64,000 bases of DNA from NCBI RefSeq assembly GCF_014697105.1, contig NZ_JACJRF010000017.1, positions 44,476-108,475 of the forward strand. Direction: 5' to 3'. The notes beneath the pieces were generated by a model. It had not been told where the DNA came from and searched no databases. It saw only the letters and a program-made list of their open reading frames with translations. Source of the stretch: Anabaena subtropica FACHB-260 (lineage in GTDB: Bacteria; Cyanobacteriota; Cyanobacteriia; Cyanobacteriales; Nostocaceae). Positions 26,479 through 35,410 of this stretch are shown one piece after another (positions within the stretch are counted from its first letter, which is position 1; each line of letters begins with the position of its first letter). Position numbers and translations under genes: made by a program.

Positions 26479-29400
26479 GCCGAGATGCTTTAGTTGTTGG
26501 CATTAATACTTATAATTGTCCACAATTGCCCCGCTTGCGATCGCCTGCCAAGGACGCGGAAGGTATTGCTCAACGACTAAGTAAAGGAGATTACTTTCGA
26601 GTTTGGCGGCTTCCGGAATACCTTGACCCATTTGAAAATAACGCCCGTCGTGTAGCTCAAAATCAAGAAGTCACCTTGAAGCAATTAAAAACTGCATTAG
26701 AACAACTATTTCTCCCTGAAGGCAATAATTATCCAGACACAGTTCTGTTTTATTTTTCAGGACATGGTATTCGCAGTACAGGACGCATTAAAGAAGGATT
26801 TTTGGCAACTAGCGACACCAACCCAGAAGATGACAAATGGGGATTATCCTTACAGTGGTTACGGCGGTTGTTGGAAGAAAGCCCAATCCGCCAGCAGGTA
26901 ATTTGGTTAGACTGCTGTTACAGTGGCGAACTGTTGAACTTTGATGAAGCAAATCCAGGTGGTAAAGAAAAAGCACGCGATCGCTGTTTTATTGCAGCTA
27001 GTAGAGAGTTTGAAAAATCCTGGCAAGATGCCAACAGTGATTACAGTGTGCTGACGAAGGTATTACTAAAAGGGCTTGATCCACAAAGACAACAGGATGG
27101 TTTAGTAGATAATTTAAGGCTAATAGATTTTATCAATCAGAACTTAAAGCAAGAAAAGCAGCGTCCGGTATTTCATAACTCTGGCTCATCCATCACATTG
27201 GTTCACAGTAGAAGAACTTTAACCCAAAATACTGATAATTCTTTGCAACCGAACAAAAATCCCTATCGGGGTTTAGCCGCCTTTGACTTTAAACCAGAAG
27301 ACATTCAGTTTTTTTATGGACGAACAGCATTAACAGATGAACTTTTAGAGAAACTCTGGCAGCAGAATTTTCTGGCAGTATTGGGAGCATCTGGTAGCGG
27401 CAAATCTTCAGTTGTACGGGCAGGGCTGCTAAATGCGATTCAGCAAGGGGAGCGACGAGATACAGCCAATTGGCATATTCTGCCAGTTATTACACCAGGA
27501 AATGATCCTTTAGCAAGTCTTGCAGCAGCGTTTATTAATCTCAACGAACCCGATGGGCGTAAGTCTCGACTCTGCCAAACCTACAGCCGTGCGTTACAGG
27601 AGGAGGGAGCAAAAGCCTTAGCAGAGTTAGTTGCTGATTACCAGCCAAACCCAGTGGTATTGGTTATTGACCAGTTTGAAGAGGTATTTACACTCTGCCA
27701 CGACAGCCAAGAAAGACAAAAGTTCTTTGCTTGTCTCATGGATGTGCTGACTTCACCTAATGAAAGTGAAAACAATACTGCTGCCTTACGAGTTGTGATT
27801 ACCATGCGGGCAGATTTCTTGGGCAAATGTCTAGAACAAGATTATGCCGGACTTGCCGAAAATATCAAAAATCATATGGCAACAGTAACACCTTTGAACC
27901 AAGAGGAGTTGCGAGATGCCATTATCAAACCTGCTGAACTGGTGGGATTAAGTGTTGAGGAAGCACTGGTAAGGAAAATGATTGCCGATGTCCAGGGTTC
28001 TCCTGCTAGTTTGCCACTACTACAGTATGCACTGACAGAACTGTGGGAACTTTGGCATCAGGACTGGCAGCAGCGTGGGACGGCAGCAGGTAAAACATTA
28101 ACACTGACAAACTATGATCAAATTGGTGAAGTCAAAGGAGCTTTAGAAAAACAGGCAGATAAAATTTACAATACCCTTTCCGAGAAAGAACAAGCAGTTG
28201 CCAAACGAATCTTTTTGGAGTTAACGCAGTTGGGAGAGGGTACGGAGGATACCCGTAGACGAGTTCTCAAAGGTGAGTTGATTAATGACCAGCATCCAGA
28301 GGAATTGTTAGATCAGGTAATTCGCAAGCTGGCAGATGCTCGATTAGTGGTCACAAACAATATTGTGCTAAATGTAACCACAGTGGCACGAACAGAGGAA
28401 CTGGGAGATACGACAGCCCAACCCGTTGAGGTGGTCATAGATGTAGCCCATGAAGCACTAATTCGTCACTGGACAAGTCTGCGGTTATGGCTCGATGAAA
28501 ACCGTGATGCTTTAAGAACGGAGAGAAAATTGCAGGTTGCCGCTAAAGATTGGCAGGATCACCAACAAGATAGTGATTATTTGTGGTTAGGTGCAAGGTT
28601 GGCAGAAGCACAAGAGTATGAGCAGAAATACTTCAGCATGGGGCGACTAGCTCCCCTGAGCAAAAAATTTATTGAAGCTAGCAAAACAGAACAGCAGCGA
28701 TTAGATCGAGAAAAGGATGAACAAATTAAAGCATTAAACCAGGCACTAACTGAATCCCAACTACGGGAGCAAGCTGCAAGGATACTTTACTTATTACAAA
28801 TTCAACCACAGGCTGGCGTGGAGTCAGCCATTCAGGCAATAGGAGAAAATCTGAAGCAACTGCCAACAAATATATTGACAGTAGTGCAGAATAACCTGCT
28901 GCAAGCTATGGCTATTGTGAATTTACCTAGTATTATCCGAGGGCATGAAAAAGCGGTCTTATCAGTGGCGTTTTCCCCCGACGGCCAGCGCATTGTCAGT
29001 GGCAGTTATGACAACACACTCAGGTTGTGGGATGTGAATGGTAACTCCATTGGTAAACCCTTGATGGGGCATGAATCTGGGGTCCATTCAGTGGCGTTTT
29101 CCCCCGACGGACAGCGCATTGTCAGTGGCAGTTATGACAACACACTCAGGTTGTGGGATGTGAATGGTAACTCCATTGGTAAACCCTTGATGGGGCATGA
29201 ATCTGGGGTCACATCAGTGGCGTTTTCCCCCGACGGTAAGTACATTGTCAGTGGCAGCAGGGACAACACACTCAGGTTGTGGGATGTGAATGGTAACTCC
29301 ATTGGTAAACCCTTGATGGGGCATGAATCTGGGGTCACATCAGTGGCGTTTTCCCCCGACGGTAAGTACATTGTCAGTGGCAGCAGGGACAACACACTCA

Positions 29401-30941
29401 GGTTGTGGGATGTAAATGGTAACTTCATTGGTAAACCCTTGATGGGGCATGAATCTGGGGTCACATCAGTGGCGTTTTCCCCCGACGGTAAGTACATTGT
29501 CAGTGGCAGCAAGGACAAGACAGTTAGGTTGTGGGATGTGAATGGTAACTCCATTGGTCAACCCTTGATGAGCCATGAATCTGGGGTCAATTCAGTGGCG
29601 TTTTCCCCCGACGGTAAGCACATTGTCAGTGGCAATTGGAACAACACACTCAGGTTGTGGGATGTGAATGGTAACTCCATTGGTCAACCATTGATGGGGC
29701 ATGAATCTGGGGTCCATTCAGTGGCGTTTTCCCCCGACGGTAAGCACATTGTCAGTGGCAGTTATGACAACACACTTAGGTTGTGGGATGTAAATGGTAA
29801 CTCTATTGGTCAACCATTGATGGGGCATAAATCTGGGACCCATTCAGTGGCGTTTTCCCCTGACGGTAAGCACATTGTCAGTGGCAGTAGGGACAAGACA
29901 GTTAGGTTGTGGGATGTGAATGGTAACTCCATTGGTCAACCCTTGATGGGGCATGAATCTGGGGTCCATTCAGTGGCGTTTTCCCCCGACGGACAGCGCA
30001 TTGTCAGTGGCAGTAGGAACAAGACAGTTAGGTTGTGGGATGTGAATGGTAACTCCATTGGTCAACCCTTGATGGGGCATAAATCTGGGGTCACATCAGT
30101 GGCGTTCTCCCCCGACGGCCAGCGCATTGCCAGTGGCAGTACGGACAAGACAGTTAGGTTGTGGGATGTGAATGGTAACTCCATTGGTCAACCCTTGATG
30201 GGGCATAAATCTGGGGTCACATCAGTGGCGTTCTCCCCCGACGGACAGCGCATTGTTAGTGGTAGTACGGACAACACACTCAGGTTGTGGGATGTGAATG
30301 GTAACTCCATTGGTCAACCCTTGATGGGGCATGAATCTGGGGTCCATTCAGTGGCGTTTTCCCCCGACGGACAGCGCATTGTTAGTGGTAGTACGGACAA
30401 CACACTCAGGTTGTGGGATGTGAATGGTAACTCCATTGGTAAACCCTTGATGGGGCATGAATCTGGGGTCAATTCAGTGGCGTTTTCCCCCGACGGTCAG
30501 CGCATTGCCAGTGGCAGTACGGACAAGACAGTTAGGTTGTGGGATGTGAATGGTAACTCCATTGGTAAACCCTTGATGGGGCATGAATCTGGGGTCACAT
30601 CAGTGGCGTTTTCCCCCGACGGCCAGCGCATTGTCAGTGGCAGTTATGACAACACACTCAGGTTGTGGCGTGGTAGCTGGCAATCATGGCTGAAGGTCTG
30701 CTGTGACCGATTTGTTTACTACCTTATCTCTCACAACCCTGAAATCAATATTATGGAAGGAGCTTGCGCTGTCTGTGCAAAATATGCTTGGAGTAGTGCA
30801 GAAATAGCAAAAATTTTGCAGCGACAAGGTTATGACTTAGCTGTTCAGGGCAAGGTAGAACTTGCAATCACCAAATTCCAGCAAGCAATTGAGTACGACC
30901 CCAACTTAGAGTTAGACCCGAAAACAGAAGCTTACAAGTGA
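26475..30941 (+). CDS. caspase-like peptidase - nSTAND1 ATPase - WD40 protein
   Basis: A 1488-residue paralogue in its first domain only. The caspase domain (1-245) has His97 and Cys148 at the same numbers as the upstream protein and starts with the same MSRDALVVGIN. The ATPase is a different STAND type (nSTAND1): NPYRGLAAFDFKPED (262-276), Walker A GASGSGKSS (304-312), Walker B VLVIDQFEE (395-403), with the helical region to about 820 ending in a coiled-coil-like stretch (KTEQQRLDREKDEQIKALNQAL). Fourteen WD40 repeats (823-1410), enough for two seven-blade propellers, are nearly identical. A TPR-like motif (about 1447-1480) ends the protein. ATG overlaps the previous stop (ATGA), implying translational coupling. 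Confidence 0.92.
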   Translation: MSRDALVVGINTYNCPQLPRLRSPAKDAEGIAQRLSKGDYFRVWRLPEYLDPFENNARRVAQNQEVTLKQLKTALEQLFLPEGNNYPDTVLFYFSGHGIRSTGRIKEGFLATSDTNPEDDKWGLSLQWLRRLLEESPIRQQVIWLDCCYSGELLNFDEANPGGKEKARDRCFIAASREFEKSWQDANSDYSVLTKVLLKGLDPQRQQDGLVDNLRLIDFINQNLKQEKQRPVFHNSGSSITLVHSRRTLTQNTDNSLQPNKNPYRGLAAFDFKPEDIQFFYGRTALTDELLEKLWQQNFLAVLGASGSGKSSVVRAGLLNAIQQGERRDTANWHILPVITPGNDPLASLAAAFINLNEPDGRKSRLCQTYSRALQEEGAKALAELVADYQPNPVVLVIDQFEEVFTLCHDSQERQKFFACLMDVLTSPNESENNTAALRVVITMRADFLGKCLEQDYAGLAENIKNHMATVTPLNQEELRDAIIKPAELVGLSVEEALVRKMIADVQGSPASLPLLQYALTELWELWHQDWQQRGTAAGKTLTLTNYDQIGEVKGALEKQADKIYNTLSEKEQAVAKRIFLELTQLGEGTEDTRRRVLKGELINDQHPEELLDQVIRKLADARLVVTNNIVLNVTTVARTEELGDTTAQPVEVVIDVAHEALIRHWTSLRLWLDENRDALRTERKLQVAAKDWQDHQQDSDYLWLGARLAEAQEYEQKYFSMGRLAPLSKKFIEASKTEQQRLDREKDEQIKALNQALTESQLREQAARILYLLQIQPQAGVESAIQAIGENLKQLPTNILTVVQNNLLQAMAIVNLPSIIRGHEKAVLSVAFSPDGQRIVSGSYDNTLRLWDVNGNSIGKPLMGHESGVHSVAFSPDGQRIVSGSYDNTLRLWDVNGNSIGKPLMGHESGVTSVAFSPDGKYIVSGSRDNTLRLWDVNGNSIGKPLMGHESGVTSVAFSPDGKYIVSGSRDNTLRLWDVNGNFIGKPLMGHESGVTSVAFSPDGKYIVSGSKDKTVRLWDVNGNSIGQPLMSHESGVNSVAFSPDGKHIVSGNWNNTLRLWDVNGNSIGQPLMGHESGVHSVAFSPDGKHIVSGSYDNTLRLWDVNGNSIGQPLMGHKSGTHSVAFSPDGKHIVSGSRDKTVRLWDVNGNSIGQPLMGHESGVHSVAFSPDGQRIVSGSRNKTVRLWDVNGNSIGQPLMGHKSGVTSVAFSPDGQRIASGSTDKTVRLWDVNGNSIGQPLMGHKSGVTSVAFSPDGQRIVSGSTDNTLRLWDVNGNSIGQPLMGHESGVHSVAFSPDGQRIVSGSTDNTLRLWDVNGNSIGKPLMGHESGVNSVAFSPDGQRIASGSTDKTVRLWDVNGNSIGKPLMGHESGVTSVAFSPDGQRIVSGSYDNTLRLWRGSWQSWLKVCCDRFVYYLISHNPEINIMEGACAVCAKYAWSSAEIAKILQRQGYDLAVQGKVELAITKFQQAIEYDPNLELDPKTEAYK
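28941..30704 (+). repeat. fourteen 126-bp near-identical WD40-coding units (caspase-nSTAND gene)
   Basis: GGGCATGAA starts recur every 126 bp from 28941. The units share long exact stretches, for example GTGGCGTTTTCCCCCGACGG and AGGTTGTGGGATGTGAATGG. They vary at the codons after GHxSG(V), at Q/K-R/Y/H before IVSGS, and at the residue after SGS (Y, R, K, T, N). Confidence 0.95.
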
Positions 30942-31047
30942 ACAGACGTTAAAAGTCAATAGTGAGCAATCTAACTCCAGATTTCTCTAACCCTGAATTG
31001 GAAAACATCATAGTTTTCTAATCGTAATCAATCTTCATCTGGTTGTT

Positions 31048-31072
31048 ACCTCTCAAAGCTATTTTGAGAGGT
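31048..31072. terminator. 10-bp hairpin after the caspase-nSTAND gene
   Basis: ACCTCTCAAA (31048-31057) pairs perfectly with TTTGAGAGGT (31063-31072) around a 5-base loop. There is no T tract after either arm, so it is a weak or Rho-assisted terminator at best. The rest of 30942-31119 holds nothing I can name. Confidence 0.45.
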
Positions 31073-31119
31073 CATTGATAACTATATGGTAGGTAATCAA
31101 AATAATATTGATTTAAAAA

Positions 31120-31193
31120 TGGCTCAGGTCTGATTTGAACAGACGACCCCAGGCTTATGAGTCCCGTGCTCTAACCAACTGAGCTACTGAGCC
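31120..31193 (-). tRNA. trnM-CAU: tRNA-Met (anticodon CAT, elongator type)
   Basis: The minus strand gives a 74-base cloverleaf: acceptor GGCTCAG/CTGAGCC, D-arm GCTCAGTTGGTTAGAGC, loop CTCATAA with CAT at plus-strand 31157-31159, T-arm GTCTG/CAGAC with TTCAAAT. The first acceptor pair is G-C, so this is not the initiator. The pair closing the anticodon loop is A31-G39, a mismatch. The region 31194-31482 to its right has no gene I can support. Confidence 0.92.
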
Positions 31194-31482
31194 TTGTTTT
31201 TCACACATTTCTTAATATAGCAGACAAATTTATTTTTGCCTAGTCCCCTGGGAGATTATTTTTTCTAACTGTCCAACTGTTGAATAGTAGAGATCGCGGC
31301 GAACAAAATTCTCTTGTATAGGAATCCGATTTGATTATTGTTGGCGTAGTCTGCAATTGCGCTTAAAAATCTCAGTATTTTTAGAGTGGACAATGACTAG
31401 CATTCTGATTGTTTTTTATCTAGAATAGCTTTTTTTAACACAGCCAGAGGTTGATACTTTTTTTGCTCACAGATGTTTAATT

Positions 31483-32874
31483 TTATTCCTTTATTTCGGT
31501 AATTACTGATTGTGACATTGTTTTCAAGTAAATTTTTCTAAATTCTATCCATGTAAATAAAGCGACTATTAAAAAAGTCAATATATTGACAGAAGCAACA
31601 CCATAATAAATTCCATTGACTCCAAAAACTATTGGGAAAGTTAACAATATTGATAAAAACAAAATAATTTGTCCGGTTAATGTGATAATTCCTGCAATTT
31701 TCCCATTGCCTATAGCTTCAAAAAAAACAATACTACATGACACAAAAGAAAGGCATGGCAATAAAAATGTAACAATATGAAAGTTCAGCAAATCGTTATC
31801 AGTGAAATTAAAATCAGGTATCAACCAGCTAAGAAATATTTTGGGAAATAACTGTAAAGGTAGCCATATTAGAATTAAAAAAATAGTTCCACCCATTGTA
31901 AAAGTCAAGTAACTCTTCTTCAGTCTTTGATAGTTATTGGCTCCATAATTCATGCCAATTACTGGTTGTAGGGCTTGCACTAATCCATATAAAGGAGCGA
32001 TCGCTAAGGAATATAACCTGATACTTGCTCCACCAAATGCAATATCGGTATCTGTGCCATAGTAAGCCATTGATTTAAAAAGTACTATTTCTTGAACTAT
32101 ACCCGTAACTTGGGAAAGCATAACCGATAAACCTACTGTTAAGATCGCGGGTAGTAAATCTAGGGACAGAGTTAATTTCTGATAATTAACCGAAATAGAA
32201 CTTTTACCAGAAATAAAATATGTACAATTGACAATGGCATAAGCGATTGCAGAAATAACTGTCGCCAGAGCTATTCCTTGAATTTCCCACTTGAAGATAC
32301 TGACAAATATAAAATTCAAAATAGTATTAACAAGGACATAAAGCCCAGCAAAACAAGTTGCTAAGACAATTTTACCTTCGGCTTTTATTAACTGGCTAGA
32401 AGATACTGCTGTTACCAAAAATACTGAGCCTAGTATATAGGTTTTAAAGTAGCTTATTGCCGAGGATGCAACTTCACCTTCTCCCCCCATAAATGCAATT
32501 AATTTTTCACCAAAAAGGTATCCTGATATTGTTATCAAAAATGAGACAATGAGACTGAGAATGATAAGATTACCAAATATTTTTGACTGAGTTTTACTAT
32601 CCCCTGAACCAATAGATCGACTGAGAACTGAAGCAGACCCTACTCCCACTGACAAGGCACATCCGACGGCAATAAATGTCAATGGCAGCGCAAGGGATAT
32701 AGCCGCCAAGGCAGTTTCCCCCATGAGTCGCCCTGCAAATAAAGCATCAACAAAAGTGTTCAGGCCTATTAGCAACATTCCCAAAATGCCGGGAGTTGAT
32801 AACTTGAACATTAGTTTAATTAGATTACCTTGAAGGATTTCATTTTTGATTTGAGATTTTTTTTGTAAAGTCAT
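31483..32874 (-). CDS. MATE family multidrug/secondary-metabolite efflux transporter
   Basis: A 463-residue integral membrane protein with about twelve hydrophobic segments and the MATE pattern: short cytoplasmic start, LSTPGILGMLLIGLNTFVDALFAGRLMGETALAAISLALPL in the first half and the homologous APLYGLVQALQPVIGMNYGANN at the start of the second. MATE proteins export organic molecules against H+ or Na+. It is the last gene of the minus-strand biosynthetic cluster, 23 bp after the sucrase/ferredoxin-like gene, and is the likely exporter of the cluster product or its self-protection pump. No clear terminator follows it. Confidence 0.9.
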   Translation of the reverse strand: MTLQKKSQIKNEILQGNLIKLMFKLSTPGILGMLLIGLNTFVDALFAGRLMGETALAAISLALPLTFIAVGCALSVGVGSASVLSRSIGSGDSKTQSKIFGNLIILSLIVSFLITISGYLFGEKLIAFMGGEGEVASSAISYFKTYILGSVFLVTAVSSSQLIKAEGKIVLATCFAGLYVLVNTILNFIFVSIFKWEIQGIALATVISAIAYAIVNCTYFISGKSSISVNYQKLTLSLDLLPAILTVGLSVMLSQVTGIVQEIVLFKSMAYYGTDTDIAFGGASIRLYSLAIAPLYGLVQALQPVIGMNYGANNYQRLKKSYLTFTMGGTIFLILIWLPLQLFPKIFLSWLIPDFNFTDNDLLNFHIVTFLLPCLSFVSCSIVFFEAIGNGKIAGIITLTGQIILFLSILLTFPIVFGVNGIYYGVASVNILTFLIVALFTWIEFRKIYLKTMSQSVITEIKE

Positions 32875-32897
32875 TTATTGTTCTCGACTATGACTAT

Positions 32898-33929
32898 TTA
32901 CTCAACTTGAACCAAACGACTAACGCGATATTGCTTCACCGCCTCTAACTCCAGTTCTTTTGCTGAGTTAAATGCACTCATAATTTCACCACAAGATTCG
33001 ATTCTGGCTTCATAAGCACCTGTTCTACGACTATGTGGATCTGCAAAATCAATACGAACTTCTGCCCAATCAGCATCCTGTCCTTCAGTAACTTCTTCTA
33101 TTGCCAGGACTTTCCCTGCTTTTAAGTATTTGAGCCAACTCCAGCCAGACTGCATCCAAATTTCTCGGTCAGCAATTTGCTCGAATTTGCTAAAACCTGT
33201 CCATCCTCGGTAGTAGTGTTGCAAATCTGCAACTAAGCCATTTTCGTTTACCAATAAATCAAGGACTTCCGGTTTTAAATGTCCCCATAAGCATCCTTGG
33301 GGTAAATCAACTAAGGTAGGGGCAAACTGATGACCGCCAAAGTGAGTTGTTTGCCACACTCTTAATTTTCCATTGGATGCTGGAGCATATTCTTTGCGTA
33401 ATCGCCGATATATAGGTGTGCCAAATCTGCCACAAGCAAGGTCAACTTGAGCATGGGTACAAACCATCAGTTCGCGGATGTCAATGTTTTGTTGCTGATA
33501 CTGCTGAAACTTTGATAAATCGTTGGGCTGTTGCATCAACTGCTTGAGTATTGCTGTTAGTAACGCATTGGCTTCCTCCTCTGGAACGATAAATTCTTGC
33601 TTTTCAAACTGAGAAAACATCTGAGTAGGGCGATGGTAGTACAGTACGCGGGTGAAGCCAGAGTGAGAGTACTCGCGGTCAGGAGCAATTAACATCGGTC
33701 GTAGTTTGACCCCTTGCTGAAAAATTAGCTCTTGGAATAAACCCATCAATGACTTAGTAGTGGGATTTTCCTGAAATATTTCTTGTGACCAAGGTTGCGG
33801 AGCTTCCATAATCAGCCAATGGTCGTAACTACCTGCTGTACCAATCGGGTCTTCTTTGTTAGCTTGAGAAACCAAAGAGCAAAAACGACAATCTGTAAGG
33901 GGAAATTGATTGGTTTGTTCGGTTTGCAT
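32898..33929 (-). CDS. sucrase/ferredoxin-like (Suc_Fer) protein, probable thioredoxin-fold 2Fe-2S protein
   Basis: A 343-residue protein of the Suc_Fer-like family. CRFCSLVSQ near the N-terminus, then the ferredoxin-like segment CTHAQVDLACGRFGTPIYRRL (about 158-178) and VWQTTHFGGHQFAPTLVDLPQG (about 194-215) are family hallmarks; cysteines and histidines in these are the likely cluster ligands. The role of the family is poorly known. Placed 11 bp from a P450 gene in the same transcript, it could hand electrons to one or both P450s, which otherwise have no reductase in the cluster. That is inference. Confidence 0.8.
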   Translation of the reverse strand: MQTEQTNQFPLTDCRFCSLVSQANKEDPIGTAGSYDHWLIMEAPQPWSQEIFQENPTTKSLMGLFQELIFQQGVKLRPMLIAPDREYSHSGFTRVLYYHRPTQMFSQFEKQEFIVPEEEANALLTAILKQLMQQPNDLSKFQQYQQQNIDIRELMVCTHAQVDLACGRFGTPIYRRLRKEYAPASNGKLRVWQTTHFGGHQFAPTLVDLPQGCLWGHLKPEVLDLLVNENGLVADLQHYYRGWTGFSKFEQIADREIWMQSGWSWLKYLKAGKVLAIEEVTEGQDADWAEVRIDFADPHSRRTGAYEARIESCGEIMSAFNSAKELELEAVKQYRVSRLVQVE

Positions 33930-33940
33930 GATTTTATGTA

Positions 33941-35323
33941 CTAAGTTGAACTTGTAACAAGTTTTTGCGATCGCTCTTGGTGTGGACGCTGACCAAGCAT
34001 TACCATTTTCAACTTACTACTAGGTGGATAGTTAACACCTATGGCCTTGGGTTTTTCGACTTTATTTTCATCTGCTAGTCCGAGTTGATAGCGTGAGACA
34101 ATTGTCGCCAATACCAGCTTCATTTCAAACAAACCCAAAGCTTCCCCAGGACAGCGACGAGCGCCGCCGCCAAATGGGAGAAATTCATAAGGAGTGTACG
34201 GTCTTTCCAGAAAACGCTCTGGTCGGAATTGCTTTGGTTGTGGGTATAAATCTTCTCGTTGATGGGTCAGATAAATGCAGCCTCTGAGGATTGTACCTGG
34301 ACTCAATTCATAACCCATTAACTCAATTGGTGATTCTACAAGTCGGGGAAATGTCACTACCTGAGTTGGGTAAAGTCGTAGAGCTTCGTTACAAACAGCA
34401 CTCAGGTAAGGTAGTGCTGCAATCTTCATCGGATCTGGAGATTCCCCCAGAGTATCGAGTTCTTCTCGCAGTCGTTGGCGAACATCAGGTAAATGGTGAA
34501 TCCAATATAACGACCAAGTAATGGCCGTGGCTGACGCATCTTGACCACCCAATAGCAATGAGGGAAACAAATCGCGTATATCCTCATAACTCATTGGTTG
34601 ACCTGTTTCATCGCAAGCAAGCACGAGTTCAGAAAGGACATCAGTGCGGGAGGTGTCTGCTTGCGATCGCCGTTCTTCTATTTCTCTCTTGAGTAGTTTG
34701 TCAAACTCTCGTTGGAGACTCAGCCAATATCCCCAAGGAGTCCAGTGACCTAAGTCCTTTCTCAAAAAGGGATAAGACAGAGATAAGCCCAGCCAGTAAG
34801 ACCTAGAAAAACTTAGTAAATTGGAAAGCACTTGCCTAAACTGTTCGTAACGTTCTCCTGAATGCAAACCAAACAAAGTTTGCAATATCACCTCTAGAGT
34901 AATTTTTTGTACAGTCGGGTAGGCATAAAAAGATTGACCGATCGCCAGATTGTTAATAACTTTATCTGCAACTTGACAAATGCGTTCTCCGTATAATTTT
35001 ACGCGAGTCCCATGCAGGGGAGGCATCAACAATTGACGGCGATGTTTGTGACGCAAGCCGTCAAGCATGAGTAAGCCATTGCTTCCCACTAGTAAAGCGG
35101 CTCCTTGGTTGAGCTGACCGGCGGCTGTAATCTCTTTAGCACTGGTAAAAATCTGTTTTATTCCTTCGGGATTGCTGACTATTACTAAAGGTTCAGAACC
35201 AGCCATAATAGTGAAAATATCACCATAGCGATCGCCCATCGCATCCATAAAACCAAGAGGATCGGTCTTAAAGTGATGATTCAGCAACCAAGGAGAAGTT
35301 TTAGGGCCGTCGGGTAGTTTCAT
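33941..35323 (-). CDS. cytochrome P450 (second of two in the cluster)
   Basis: A 460-residue soluble-type P450 of the cyanobacterial CYP110-like group. I-helix oxygen-activation motif GGQDASATAITWSL, K-helix NEALRLYP (ExxR), meander and heme loop FGGGARRCPGEALG with the thiolate cysteine. No membrane anchor. It is 87 bp from its paralogue; both start MKLP-P--P-WLLN, so they arose by duplication and have diverged well beyond the near-identity seen elsewhere in this cluster. Likely a tailoring oxidase for the peptide-polyketide; site of oxidation unknown. Confidence 0.92.
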   Translation of the reverse strand: MKLPDGPKTSPWLLNHHFKTDPLGFMDAMGDRYGDIFTIMAGSEPLVIVSNPEGIKQIFTSAKEITAAGQLNQGAALLVGSNGLLMLDGLRHKHRRQLLMPPLHGTRVKLYGERICQVADKVINNLAIGQSFYAYPTVQKITLEVILQTLFGLHSGERYEQFRQVLSNLLSFSRSYWLGLSLSYPFLRKDLGHWTPWGYWLSLQREFDKLLKREIEERRSQADTSRTDVLSELVLACDETGQPMSYEDIRDLFPSLLLGGQDASATAITWSLYWIHHLPDVRQRLREELDTLGESPDPMKIAALPYLSAVCNEALRLYPTQVVTFPRLVESPIELMGYELSPGTILRGCIYLTHQREDLYPQPKQFRPERFLERPYTPYEFLPFGGGARRCPGEALGLFEMKLVLATIVSRYQLGLADENKVEKPKAIGVNYPPSSKLKMVMLGQRPHQERSQKLVTSST

Positions 35324-35410
35324 TAGTATTTTTTGAGATAATTTAGATTATTAGTTAAGTGTTAATACGCTGGAAAAAGTAAGTAAAAAATTAATCTTTT
35401 TTACTTCTAC

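Noticed and set aside
25372..30704. Direct repeats considered as CRISPR-like arrays
   Set aside because: Units are 126 bp, contiguous, in frame and encode WD40 blades; no spacers or cas genes.
31120..31193. tRNA-Ile(CAT) instead of tRNA-Met
   Set aside because: The acceptor and D-arm resemble elongator tRNA-Met; no features of tRNA-Ile2 are seen. Lysidine modification cannot be judged from DNA.
32221..32226. TGTACA (also 51135-51140) as the other transposon end
   Set aside because: Both lie inside coding sequence and have no adjoining TnsB-like motifs.
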